From contig JBIJBU010000067.1 in NCBI GenBank assembly GCA_044345075.1, positions 1 to 9,782 on the forward strand: a stretch of 9,782 nt of DNA, read 5' to 3'. This DNA is from CAIKZY01 sp044345075. GTDB lineage: Bacteria; Actinomycetota; Actinomycetes; S36-B12. The notes beneath the pieces were generated by a model, which saw only the letters and a program-made list of their open reading frames with translations, made no database searches and was not told the origin of the DNA. A program made the translations under genes and the position numbers. Below are positions 1 through 7,883 of this stretch, one piece after another. The first letter of the stretch is position 1. Each line of letters begins with the position of its first letter.

Positions 1-755
1 TCGGTGCGCAGTGAGCAGCCCGACGCGCAGTGCTCGCACGTGGTGGGAACCGACACGAGATCGAATGGACGCGAGCGGAAGCGGTACGCCGAACTCGTGA
101 GGGCACCAACCGGGCAGATCTGCACGGTGTTGCCCGAGAAGTAGGAATCGAATGGCTGATCGTCAGCGGTGCCGACCTGCTGCTTGGCTCCACGCTCGAG
201 CAGATCGATGAATGCATCGCCGGCGATCTGATCAGCGAAGCGGGTGCAACGCGCACAGGACACGCAGCGCTCGCGATCGAGCAGGATCTGCGCGCTCACA
301 TTGATCGGCTTCTCGAAGGTGCGCTTTTCTTCGGTGAAGCGAGACTCCGGACGACCGACCGACATGGCCTGGTTCTGCAGTGGGCACTCGCCGCCCTTGT
401 CGCATACCGGGCAGTCGAGCGGGTGATTCAGGAGCAAGAACTCCATGACACCGGCCTGCGCCTCGGCGGCAACAGTCGAGGAGTTCTGGGTGCGGATGAC
501 CATGCCATCGCTGACGACCTGAGCGCAGGCCGGCTGCGGCTTGGGCATGCCCTCGACCTCGATGAGGCAGGCGCGGCAGGCCGCGACAGGCTCGAGGAGC
601 GGGTGATCGCAAAAGCGCGGGATCTCGGTTCCGATGAGCTCGGCGGCGCGAATAGCCAGCGTGCCCTTGGGCACCTCGACTGCCACACCGTCGATGACGA
701 CAGTGACGGTCTCGACTGCTGCGAGATCGGAACCGGTGTTGTTCGTGATGGTCAT
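1..755 (-). CDS. nuoG: NADH-quinone oxidoreductase subunit G, N-terminal part (runs off left edge)
   Basis: Peripheral-arm iron-sulfur subunit of complex I; it carries electrons from NuoF/NuoE towards NuoI/NuoB. Reading from ATG at 755 the frame stays open to base 3, giving 251 residues. Seen in order: N1b 2Fe-2S ligands Cys49, Cys60, Cys63, Cys77; the His-ligated N5 motif His111-x3-Cys115-x2-Cys118-x5-Cys124; N4 ligands Cys164, Cys167, Cys170 and Cys214 (followed by PVGALTS); then Cys240-x2-Cys243-x3-Cys247, which looks like the first three ligands of the extra N7 cluster at the start of the molybdopterin-oxidoreductase-like domain. The fourth N7 ligand and the rest of the protein (family members are usually near 800 residues) lie outside. 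The start codon overlaps the nuoF stop (ATGA). A GGGAG sequence at 766-770 lies 10 bases upstream. The product is certain from the cysteine pattern; completeness is not. Confidence 0.95.
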   Translation of the reverse strand, partial: MTITNNTGSDLAAVETVTVVIDGVAVEVPKGTLAIRAAELIGTEIPRFCDHPLLEPVAACRACLIEVEGMPKPQPACAQVVSDGMVIRTQNSSTVAAEAQAGVMEFLLLNHPLDCPVCDKGGECPLQNQAMSVGRPESRFTEEKRTFEKPINVSAQILLDRERCVSCARCTRFADQIAGDAFIDLLERGAKQQVGTADDQPFDSYFSGNTVQICPVGALTSSAYRFRSRPFDLVSVPTTCEHCASGCSLRT

Positions 756-2056
756 CGGGCTACCGCTCCCGCAAAGACGTAGGACGCCACCGGATCGAAC
801 TGCGCGTCTGCAGACGTGGTGGTTGCCGCGATGAACTCATCGCGGAAGTACTTGAGCGCTGCCGGGTACGGCGTAGCAGCGGCATCGCCGAGGGCGCAGA
901 AGGAACGACCCGCAATCTGGCCGCAAAGCCCGACGAGTGTCTCGACCTCAGCCTCGGTTCCGTGACCGTGCTCGAACTTCTCGAGCACACCCGTGATCCA
1001 GTAGGTGCCCTCGCGGCACGGGGTGCACTTGCCGCACGACTCATGCTTGTAGAACTCGAGCCAGCGGGTGACGGCCTTGACCACCGAGACGGTGTCGTCG
1101 AAGAGCATCGGGGTGCCGGTGCCGAGCATGGTGCCTGCAGCCGCCATGTCCTCGTAGGTCATCGGGATATCAAGGTGATCGGCGGTGAGCATCGGAACAG
1201 ACGAGCCGCCGGGCAGCCAGAACTTGACCGGGCGACCGTCGCGCATGCCACCGGCGTAGTCGAGCAACTCACGCATGGTGATGCCGAGCGGTGCCTCGTA
1301 GATACCGGGGCGATTGACATGACCGGAGACAGCAAACACCTTGAAGCCCGGCGACTTCTCGGTGCCGAACTGGCGGAACCAGTCGACGCCGCGATCGACG
1401 ATGTACGGGATGTTCGCGATGGTCTCGACGTTGTTGATGACGGTCGGCGAGGCGTACAGACCGGCGACTGCGGGGAACGGGGGCTTCAGGCGCGGCTGGC
1501 CGCGGAAGCCTTCGAGGGAATCGAGAAGTGCGGTCTCTTCGCCGCAGATGTAGGCGCCGGCACCAGAGTGCGCGACAACCTCGAGGTCGAAGCCACTGCC
1601 GAGAATGTTGTTGCCGATGAGGCCAGCGGCACGAGCCTGCTCGATTGCATTCGCGACGCGACGGATTGCCTCGGGAACCTCGCCGCGGATGTAGATGAAA
1701 GCGTGGTTAGCGCGGATTGCGAAGGAGGAGATGATGACGCCCTCGACGAGTGCATGCGGATTCGCCATCATGATCGGGATGTCCTTGCAGGCACCCGGCT
1801 CTGACTCGTCGGCATTGACCACGAGGTAATGCGGCTTGCCATCGTTCTGCGGAACGAAGCTCCACTTCAGACCGGTCGGGAAGCCGGCGCCACCGCGACC
1901 GCGGAGGCCGGAGTCCTTGACGGTGGCGATGATGGCGTCAGGATCCTGCTTCAGCGCACTCGCGAGTGCGCGGTAGCCGCCATGGGCGCGGTAGCCGTCG
2001 AGCGTGTAGAGCTTCGGGTCGTCCCAGAACTCGGTAATGATCGGAGTAAGAGTCAT
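752..2056 (-). CDS. nuoF: NADH-quinone oxidoreductase subunit F (NADH/FMN-binding)
   Basis: Entry point of complex I: binds NADH and FMN and passes electrons to the N3 [4Fe-4S] cluster. The 434 residues match the family length. Visible motifs: glycine-rich NADH/FMN loop RGRGGAGFPTGLKW (52-65), NADESEPG (81-88) whose acidic residues line the flavin pocket, AGAYICGEETAL (166-177) of the FMN site, and N3 ligands in ESCGKCTPCREG (Cys341, Cys344, Cys347) plus Cys387. After NADESEPG most relatives have Thr; here residue 89 is Ala, a minor variation. ATG start; the nuoE stop ends 3 bases upstream, and a strong AGGAGG lies 8 bases before the ATG inside the end of nuoE. The end overlaps nuoG. Cytoplasmic, forming the N module with NuoE and NuoG. 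Confidence 0.98.
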   Translation of the reverse strand: MTLTPIITEFWDDPKLYTLDGYRAHGGYRALASALKQDPDAIIATVKDSGLRGRGGAGFPTGLKWSFVPQNDGKPHYLVVNADESEPGACKDIPIMMANPHALVEGVIISSFAIRANHAFIYIRGEVPEAIRRVANAIEQARAAGLIGNNILGSGFDLEVVAHSGAGAYICGEETALLDSLEGFRGQPRLKPPFPAVAGLYASPTVINNVETIANIPYIVDRGVDWFRQFGTEKSPGFKVFAVSGHVNRPGIYEAPLGITMRELLDYAGGMRDGRPVKFWLPGGSSVPMLTADHLDIPMTYEDMAAAGTMLGTGTPMLFDDTVSVVKAVTRWLEFYKHESCGKCTPCREGTYWITGVLEKFEHGHGTEAEVETLVGLCGQIAGRSFCALGDAAATPYPAALKYFRDEFIAATTTSADAQFDPVASYVFAGAVAR

Positions 2057-2059
2057 CGA

Positions 2060-2713
2060 TCAGCCCTCCTGCTTGCTCGTCGGGGCGGACATGCCGCGTT
2101 CCTTGGCGACGGTGAGGCCGGCCAGCATCTTGGCGTCAACGGGGTTGCCTTCGTCTGCGAGCCCGTCGAGCGGGAACGCGAGGGTGTGCTCGGTGGCGCG
2201 GAAGTCTCGAATGACCGGGCCACGAGTGGAAGCGACCTTCTCACCGCGGGCAAGACGGTCAACGATGTCGACGGCAGACGTGGGCGTGACGTCGTCCATG
2301 AACTCCCAGTCGACTGTCATGACAGGTGCATGCGTGCAGGCTGCCTGGCATTCGATGCGCTCCAGCCAGAACTCGCCATCAGCGGTGGGCTGATCGTGGC
2401 CGACGCCCAGGCGCTCGGAGAGGGCGTCGTACACAGCGTCGCCGCCGAGCAGACCGCAGAGAGTGTTGATGCAGACGCCGATGTGATGCTTTCCGACCGG
2501 CTTGCGCTTGTACATCGTGTAGAAGGTGGAGACGGCCTTGACCTCGGCCGGGGTGATGCTCAGGACGTCAGCACACGCTTCGATTCCGTCGGTCGTGACC
2601 TCGCCCTCGACGCTCTGCACGAGATGGAGCATCGGCAGCAGTGCCGAACGAGGCTGCGGGTAGCGAGCAGCCAACTGCTGCATCTGCTCGCGAGTCGCTT
2701 CGCTGATTGCCAT
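2060..2713 (-). CDS. nuoE: NADH-quinone oxidoreductase subunit E (N1a 2Fe-2S, thioredoxin-like)
   Basis: Small N-module subunit carrying the N1a [2Fe-2S] cluster beside the flavin of NuoF. The 217-residue product has the family pattern Cys81-x4-Cys86 (in GVCINTLCGLLGG) and Cys122-x3-Cys126 (in ECQAACTHAP). An N-terminal helical part contains RSALLPMLHLVQ, followed by STFYTMY just before the thioredoxin-like domain. It is about 50 residues longer than the E. coli protein; the extra C-terminus ends with a LAGL-x-VAKERG segment of the kind found in actinobacterial NuoE, which supports the lineage call. ATG start with GAAGG at 2721-2725, 7 bases upstream. A 46-base gap separates it from nuoD, the largest gap inside the operon; I see no convincing promoter there. 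Confidence 0.97.
   Translation of the reverse strand: MAISEATREQMQQLAARYPQPRSALLPMLHLVQSVEGEVTTDGIEACADVLSITPAEVKAVSTFYTMYKRKPVGKHHIGVCINTLCGLLGGDAVYDALSERLGVGHDQPTADGEFWLERIECQAACTHAPVMTVDWEFMDDVTPTSAVDIVDRLARGEKVASTRGPVIRDFRATEHTLAFPLDGLADEGNPVDAKMLAGLTVAKERGMSAPTSKQEG
2065..2070 (-). promoter_or_regulatory. Strong Shine-Dalgarno for nuoF
   Basis: AGGAGG on the minus strand, 8 bases before the nuoF ATG and lying within the last codons of nuoE. It is the clearest ribosome binding site in the window, fixes the nuoF start, and fits translational coupling with nuoE. Confidence 0.8.
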
Positions 2714-2759
2714 GACCTTGCCTTCTGTTATCTCGTACGGAACCGGGATCGTCGCCGCG

Positions 2760-4126
<1,367 letters not shown>

Positions 4127-4127
<1 letters not shown>

Positions 4128-4825
4128 TAGTTGTACGACCTCCGCTGATCCGGGGGCGGCGTTGTGGCGCCCTTGTACTCGACGGGAATTCCGCCGAGGG
4201 GGTAGTCCTTGCGCTGCGGGTGGCCCGGCCAATCGTCGGGCATCGCAATGCGAGTAAGTGCGGGATGACCTTCGAACACGATGCCGAAGAAATCCCAGGT
4301 CTCGCGCTCATGCCAGTCGCAGGTCGGGTAGATGCCGACGATCGACGGAATGCGCGGGTCAGCGTCAGGTGTTGCCACCTCGACGCGAACGCGACGGTTA
4401 TGGGTGATCGAGAGGAAGTGGTAGACCGCATGCAGTTCGCGGCCGGCCTCGAGCGGGTAGTGCACGCCGCTCACGCCGAGGCAGAGCTCGAAGCGCAGGC
4501 CGGGCTCATCGCGCAGCGTGGTGACGAACTCGAGGATCTTCTCGCGCTCGACGAAGAAGGTGATCTCGCCGCGATCGACGACAACCTTCTCGATGGCGCC
4601 GTTGATGTTTCGTGCAGCAAGGGAGAGATCAAGCTCATCGGCCAGCTCATCGAAGTCGCCGCCGTAGGGGCGCTGCGATGCGGGGGGCAGGACGATGGCT
4701 TCGACCAGGCCACCGAAACCGCTGGTGTCGCCCGAGCCGGCGACGCCGAAGGCGCCTTCGCGCACGGCGATGACATCAAGGGGGGCAACTCCCGAGGGCA
4801 CCACGGGAATCAGGTTGTCGCTCAA
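4127..4825 (-). CDS. nuoC: NADH-quinone oxidoreductase subunit C (30 kDa)
   Basis: Connecting subunit of the complex I peripheral arm that packs against NuoD; it has no cofactor. The 232-residue product carries the 30-kDa subunit signature around ERETWDFFGIVFEGHP (173-188) followed by LTRI, DDWPGHPQRKDYPLGG and a short proline-rich tail. It is a separate gene, not the NuoCD fusion of E. coli. The start is TTG at 4825-4823: it overlaps the nuoB stop (TTGA), is preceded by GAAGGG 9 bases upstream, and gives the only start with a ribosome binding site. The next candidates (GTG at codons 8 and 9) have none. The first 60 residues are rich in Gly/Ser and weakly conserved. Confidence 0.95.
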
Positions 4826-5376
4826 CGCAGCAGACCCTTCATCTCGAGGGTGGACGGTGCTGCCAGGGCGAGGGCCTCGAGCTCGATGATCTCTGCCTTG
4901 CGGTTCGGGCCGAGCTTGGTGTCCTGAATCTTGTCGTGCAACTTGAGGATCGCGTCGATCAGCATCTCGGGGCGCGGCGGGCAGCCGGGCAGGTAGATGT
5001 CGACGGGAACGACATGGTCAACGCCCTGAACAATGGCGTAGTTATTGAACATTCCGCCGCTCGAGGAGCAGGCACCCATGGCCAGAACCCACTTCGGGTT
5101 GGGCATCTGGTCGTAGATCTGGCGCAGCACGGGGGCCATCTTCTGGCTGACGCGACCGGCCACGATCATGAGATCTGCCTGGCGCGGCGAGGCGCGGAAG
5201 ACCTCCATGCCAAATCGCGCGATGTCGAAGCGCGGGCCACCGACGGCCATCATCTCGATGGCGCAGCAGGCCAGGCCGAAGGTGGCCGGCCACAGTGAGC
5301 CCTTGCGTGCGTATCCCGCGAACTTCTCGACAGTCGTCAGCAAAACGCCGGACGGCAGTGCCTCTTCAAGACCCAT
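4822..5376 (-). CDS. nuoB: NADH-quinone oxidoreductase subunit B (N2 cluster)
   Basis: Holds N2, the [4Fe-4S] cluster that hands electrons to menaquinone at the NuoB/NuoD interface. The 184-residue product has the unusual adjacent cysteine ligands Cys37-Cys38 (FGLACCAIEMM), then Cys103 (MGACSSSGGMF) and Cys132 (YLPGCPPRPE). The conserved stretch RFGMEVFRASPRQADLMIVAGRV is intact apart from lineage changes (it spans about 54-76). I chose ATG at 5376 (MGLEEALPSG), 10 bases after the nuoA stop, with AAGGG 7 bases upstream. An in-frame extension to 5433 would lie inside nuoA and lacks a site. The stop overlaps the nuoC start. Confidence 0.98.
   Translation of the reverse strand: MGLEEALPSGVLLTTVEKFAGYARKGSLWPATFGLACCAIEMMAVGGPRFDIARFGMEVFRASPRQADLMIVAGRVSQKMAPVLRQIYDQMPNPKWVLAMGACSSSGGMFNNYAIVQGVDHVVPVDIYLPGCPPRPEMLIDAILKLHDKIQDTKLGPNRKAEIIELEALALAAPSTLEMKGLLR
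4835..4840 (-). promoter_or_regulatory. Shine-Dalgarno that decides the TTG start of nuoC
   Basis: GAAGGG on the minus strand, within the last codons of nuoB, 9 bases before TTG at 4825. No comparable sequence precedes the downstream GTG codons, so it supports the TTG start and coupling to nuoB. Confidence 0.6.
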
Positions 5377-5386
5377 GAGTTTTCCC

Positions 5387-5746
5387 TTAGTCCCACTCGA
5401 GTCCGCGGCGACGCCATACGTAGGCGTACACAACGAGGACGGTGATGATGAAGATGATCATTTCGATAAGGCCGAACAGTGCGAGCTGGTCGAATGCGAC
5501 CGCCCACGGGTAGAGGAAGACGATCTCGATGTCGAACACGATGAAGAGCATCGCGGTCAGGTAGTACTTGACGGGGAAGCGGCCGCCGCCGACCGGCTGG
5601 GGGGTGGGCTCGATACCGCATTCATAGGCGTCGTACTTCGCGCGGTTGTAGCGCTTAGGGCCGGTGAAGGTGGCCGCGAGTACCGAGAATGCCGCGAAGC
5701 CAAAGGCCAGAAGGCCGAGAACCAGGATGGGGGTGTAGACGTTCAC
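5387..5746 (-). CDS. nuoA: NADH-quinone oxidoreductase subunit A (membrane subunit)
   Basis: First gene of the operon; a small membrane-arm subunit near the quinone site. 119 residues with three membrane helices (about 5-26, 62-82, 90-110). The loop after the first helix has the conserved YECG (41-44), and FDIE (71-74) in the second helix carries the conserved Asp72/Glu74 pair. It ends in a basic WRRRGLEWD tail. The start is GTG at 5746: an in-frame TGA six codons upstream (5762-5764) rules out a longer protein, and GAGGAG at 5758-5763 lies 11 bases before it. Confidence 0.96.
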   Translation of the reverse strand: MNVYTPILVLGLLAFGFAAFSVLAATFTGPKRYNRAKYDAYECGIEPTPQPVGGGRFPVKYYLTAMLFIVFDIEIVFLYPWAVAFDQLALFGLIEMIIFIITVLVVYAYVWRRRGLEWD

Positions 5747-5803
5747 CGCTCCCGCAACTCCTCATCGATCAATGTGGGTGATCGCTTCAGCGCTTGCGCA
5801 ATT

Positions 5804-5817
5804 GTGAAAGGCTTCAC
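5804..5817. repeat. Small dyad in the nuo leader
   Basis: GTGAA, four bases (AGGC), TTCAC: perfect 5-bp arms. If transcription starts 7 bases after the candidate -10, the dyad occupies roughly +5 to +18 of the nuo mRNA. It could be an operator half-site pair or a 5' stem-loop; small enough to be chance. Confidence 0.3.
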
Positions 5818-5827
5818 GACCGCCGTA

Positions 5828-5854
5828 AGCATAGTGGCTCACGAGGGTGCGCAA
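5828..5854 (-). promoter_or_regulatory. Candidate promoter of the nuo operon
   Basis: On the minus strand TATGCT (5828-5833) is a good -10 (TANNNT). TTGCGC (5849-5854) is a partial -35 match, but the spacing of 15 bp is short, so the -35 assignment is weak. A start near 5821 would give a leader of about 75 bases before nuoA, with a normal Shine-Dalgarno. It lies between the menG stop and nuoA, in the only non-coding stretch long enough to serve the operon. Confidence 0.45.
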
Positions 5855-5867
5855 TGACGGGCGGGTA

Positions 5868-5895
5868 CCCCTACGCCTTAGGGGCAAAACCCCTA
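5868..5895 (-). terminator. Alternative-hairpin element at the 3' end of menG (terminator-like)
   Basis: Three six-base arms lie at an exact 11-base pitch on the plus strand: CCCCTA (5868-5873), TAGGGG (5879-5884), CCCCTA (5890-5895). The middle arm can pair perfectly with either neighbour, leaving a 5-base loop in each case, so the two hairpins are mutually exclusive. The first arm contains the menG stop codon (TAG on minus). There is no T-run after it, so it is not a textbook intrinsic terminator; actinobacterial terminators often lack the T-run. It would separate menG from nuo transcription. Confidence 0.35.
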
Positions 5896-6566
5896 TGAAT
5901 CGCAACGATTCCGCCGGTCAGATCACGCCACTGAACACGCTCCCAGCCAGCAGCACTGAGATCGCCGGCCAGCTCACCCTGATCAGGCCAGGCCCGGATG
6001 GATTCGGCGAGGTATACGTACGCCTCGGGGTTCGTGGCCACGGCCCGGGCGACCGGAGGCAGGGCCTTCATCAGGTACTCGGTGTAGACCGTGCGAAGCG
6101 GACCCCAGGTCGGGTGGGAGAACTCGCAGACCACGAGGCGGCCGCCCGGACGCACCACTCGGCGTAGCTCAGCGAGCCCGGCATGGCGGTCGGCCAGGTT
6201 GCGCAGCCCAAAGGAGATCGTCGCGGCGTCAAAAGAGGCGTCTTTATAGGGCAGATGAAGGCCATCACCGGCCACGAAGGGCAGTCCCGGCTGGCGCTCG
6301 CGCCCCACATTGAGCATGCCGAGGCTGAAATCCGTGGGCACAACGAAGGCCCCGGCCCGGGCGAAGGGCTCACTGGAGGTGCCGGTGCCGGCCGCGAGAT
6401 CAAGGATGCGCTCGCCCGGCTTGGGATCAACGGCTGCCACGACAGCCTTGCGCCACTGGCGGGTCTGACCGGCAGCGAGGACGTCATTGGTGATGTCGTA
6501 CCGCTTGGCGACGCCGTCGAACATGGCCGCGACGTCGACTGGCTGCTTGGTGAGATCCGCTCGCAT
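5871..6566 (-). CDS. menG: Demethylmenaquinone methyltransferase
   Basis: SAM-dependent C-methylation of demethylmenaquinone, the last step to menaquinone (UbiE/MenG family; with men neighbours and no ubiquinone genes, MenG is the apt name). 231 residues, normal length. Motifs: MFDGVAKRYDITND (15-28) at the N-terminus; SAM motif I LDLAAGTGT (55-63); Asp79 as the acidic ribose-binding residue (VPTDFS); GDGLHLPY (100-107); SFGLRNLADR (118-127); and the second family signature RRVVRPGGRLVVCEFS (135-150). The start is ATG at 6566, which gives the usual N-terminus; no Shine-Dalgarno precedes it, but a -10-like TAAGTT lies 6 bases upstream, suggesting a leaderless transcript. Divergent from menF; nuoA follows 124 bases downstream on the same strand. 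Confidence 0.96.
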   Translation of the reverse strand: MRADLTKQPVDVAAMFDGVAKRYDITNDVLAAGQTRQWRKAVVAAVDPKPGERILDLAAGTGTSSEPFARAGAFVVPTDFSLGMLNVGRERQPGLPFVAGDGLHLPYKDASFDAATISFGLRNLADRHAGLAELRRVVRPGGRLVVCEFSHPTWGPLRTVYTEYLMKALPPVARAVATNPEAYVYLAESIRAWPDQGELAGDLSAAGWERVQWRDLTGGIVAIHRGFAPKA

Positions 6567-6572
6567 CTGCTG

Positions 6573-6578
6573 AACTTA
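6573..6578 (-). promoter_or_regulatory. Candidate -10 of menG (leaderless geometry)
   Basis: TAAGTT on the minus strand followed by exactly 6 bases and then the menG ATG, so the expected transcription start is the A of the ATG. No convincing -35 (CTGCAC at a 17-bp spacing is poor). Absence of a Shine-Dalgarno agrees. Confidence 0.5.
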
Positions 6579-6589
6579 GCAAGAGCCCA

Positions 6590-6595
6590 TACGCT
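6590..6595 (+). promoter_or_regulatory. Candidate -10 of menF (leaderless geometry)
   Basis: TACGCT followed by exactly 6 bases and then ATG at 6602. This placement favours ATG 6602 over the GTG at 6596 as the menF start. No clear -35 upstream. Confidence 0.5.
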
Positions 6596-6601
6596 GTGCA
6601 G

Positions 6602-7879
6602 ATGCAAGGATCCGACCGCGCTACTGGCCCCACCGAGGCCGCAAGCACGAGCAGCGTCCTTCGGGTGAGTACCCGCCCCATCGCCGATGCTGGCGATCTG
6701 CTGCGCCGAATCCCCCGCGACTCCCCCGTGGCCTGGGTCCGAAATGGCGACGGAATCGTCGGATGGGGCGTAGCCGCCCGACTTGAGGTTCGTGGACGTG
6801 AGCGCTTCAGTCGCACCCAGCGCTGGTGGAACCAACTGTGCGCGAGCGCGGTAATCGACGACACCGTCTCAGTGCCCGGAACCGGAGCCATCGCCTTCGG
6901 CTCATTCGCCTTCGACCCCGAACGCGACATGTCGGTCGTGATCGTGCCCAAGGTCGTCATCGGCAGGCGTGGCGGTCAGTCGTGGATCACCACTATCGGT
7001 CTCGGCACTGCTGATCCCGCAGAGCTCTCCCCCGTCAACGCACTCCCGAAGGCGCCCACCTCGGTTACCTGGTCGCGCGGAAGCCGTGAGCGAGCCGACT
7101 GGGAGTCGTCGATCGCCGACGCGATCGGGCGCATCAATGCCGGCGAGATCGACAAGGTCGTACTCGCGCGCGACATCATCGCCGACATTGAAGGCGACCT
7201 GGATCCGCGTCACCTGCTGGTCAACCTAGCTTCCGCATATCCGTCGACCTGGACTTTCAGCGTCGACGGCCTTGTTGGCGCAACACCTGAACTGCTGGTG
7301 CGCCGTACGGGTGACCTGGTGACGAGTCGAGTTCTTGCCGGCACCGTCAGCAAGCTCGGCGATGAGCGTCGCGATGCCTCGCGTGCAAACGAACTGCTCG
7401 ACAGCGACAAGGATCTCGAGGAGCACGAGTACGCGGTCAACTCCGTGGCACGCGCACTGGCTGCTCACTGCACCGATCTCGAAGTTCCGTCGACACCCCA
7501 CGTGCTGCCACTCGCGAACGTCCAGCATCTGGCCACTGACGTCACCGGGCGCCTTGCCGACGGTGCGTCAGTTCTCGCACTCGCCGCGTCATTGCATCCG
7601 ACCGCGGCGGTCTGCGGAACACCGACCGAACGCGCCTTCGATCTCATTCGTGACATCGAGGGCATGGATCGCGGCCGTTATGCCGGCCCGGTCGGTTGGT
7701 TCGACTCCCGTGGAGATGGCGAGTTCGGTATCGCACTGCGCTGCGCGGAGATTGACCCCGTCAATAAGCGAGTGCGCGCCTTCGCCGGCTGCGGCATCGT
7801 CGCGGGTTCGAATCCGGCGATGGAGTGGGCCGAAGCTGACGCGAAGTTGATTCCGATTCGCACGGCTTTGGGAAGCTAG
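6602..7879 (+). CDS. menF: Isochorismate synthase (chorismate-binding family)
   Basis: Converts chorismate to isochorismate, the committing step of the Men pathway. 425 residues from ATG 6602. The C-terminal chorismate-binding domain (about 163-420) is intact: IDKVVLAR (183-190) with Lys185 at the general-base position, GATPELLVRR (226-235), SRVLAGT (242-248), DLEEHEYAV (271-279), LHPTAAVCGTPTERA (331-345), GWFDSRGDGEFGIALR (365-380) and GCGIVAGSNPAMEWAEADAKL ending near 416, with Glu408 as a Mg-binding residue. The N-terminal domain is less conserved, as usual. The only gene on plus here; its stop lies 4 bases from the menD stop. Salicylate synthase or a siderophore EntC paralogue is possible from the family alone, but the menG and menD neighbours favour menaquinone. 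A GTG at 6596 would add two residues. Confidence 0.92.
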   Translation: MQGSDRATGPTEAASTSSVLRVSTRPIADAGDLLRRIPRDSPVAWVRNGDGIVGWGVAARLEVRGRERFSRTQRWWNQLCASAVIDDTVSVPGTGAIAFGSFAFDPERDMSVVIVPKVVIGRRGGQSWITTIGLGTADPAELSPVNALPKAPTSVTWSRGSRERADWESSIADAIGRINAGEIDKVVLARDIIADIEGDLDPRHLLVNLASAYPSTWTFSVDGLVGATPELLVRRTGDLVTSRVLAGTVSKLGDERRDASRANELLDSDKDLEEHEYAVNSVARALAAHCTDLEVPSTPHVLPLANVQHLATDVTGRLADGASVLALAASLHPTAAVCGTPTERAFDLIRDIEGMDRGRYAGPVGWFDSRGDGEFGIALRCAEIDPVNKRVRAFAGCGIVAGSNPAMEWAEADAKLIPIRTALGS

Positions 7880-7883
7880 ACCA

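Larger units (their letters stand above)
5795..5855. repeat. Two same-orientation TGCGCAAT octamers flanking the nuo promoter
   Basis: The octamer occurs at 5795-5802 and 5848-5855 in the same orientation, start to start 53 bp, about five turns of DNA. One overlaps the candidate -35 region of nuo, the other lies in the leader. The core TGCGCA is itself a palindrome. A possible regulator-binding pair; function is inference only. Confidence 0.3.
6560..6608. repeat. Inverted repeat enclosing both divergent start codons (menG/menF)
   Basis: CTCGCATCTGC (6560-6570) and GCAGATGCAAG (6598-6608) form 11-bp arms with 10 matches, 27 bases apart. The menG ATG is inside the left arm and the menF ATG inside the right one. 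The two -10 hexamers (6573-6578 and 6590-6595) are placed symmetrically about the same centre (6584). A candidate operator or shared translation-start signal. Confidence 0.5.

Noticed and set aside
2714..2759. Internal promoter in the nuoD-nuoE gap
   Set aside because: No hexamer pair resembling a promoter is visible in the 46 bases; only the nuoE ribosome site is clear.
4128..4232. Longer in-frame start for nuoD at 4232
   Set aside because: It would add 35 unconserved residues lying inside nuoC. ATG 4127 has a Shine-Dalgarno and joins the nuoC stop.
5377..5433. Longer in-frame start for nuoB at 5433
   Set aside because: It lies inside nuoA, has no ribosome site, and adds non-conserved residues. 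ATG 5376 has AAGGG 7 bases upstream.
6596..6601. GTG at 6596 as the menF start
   Set aside because: It directly abuts the TACGCT hexamer, so a transcript starting at the expected position would begin after it. ATG 6602 fits the spacing seen at menG.
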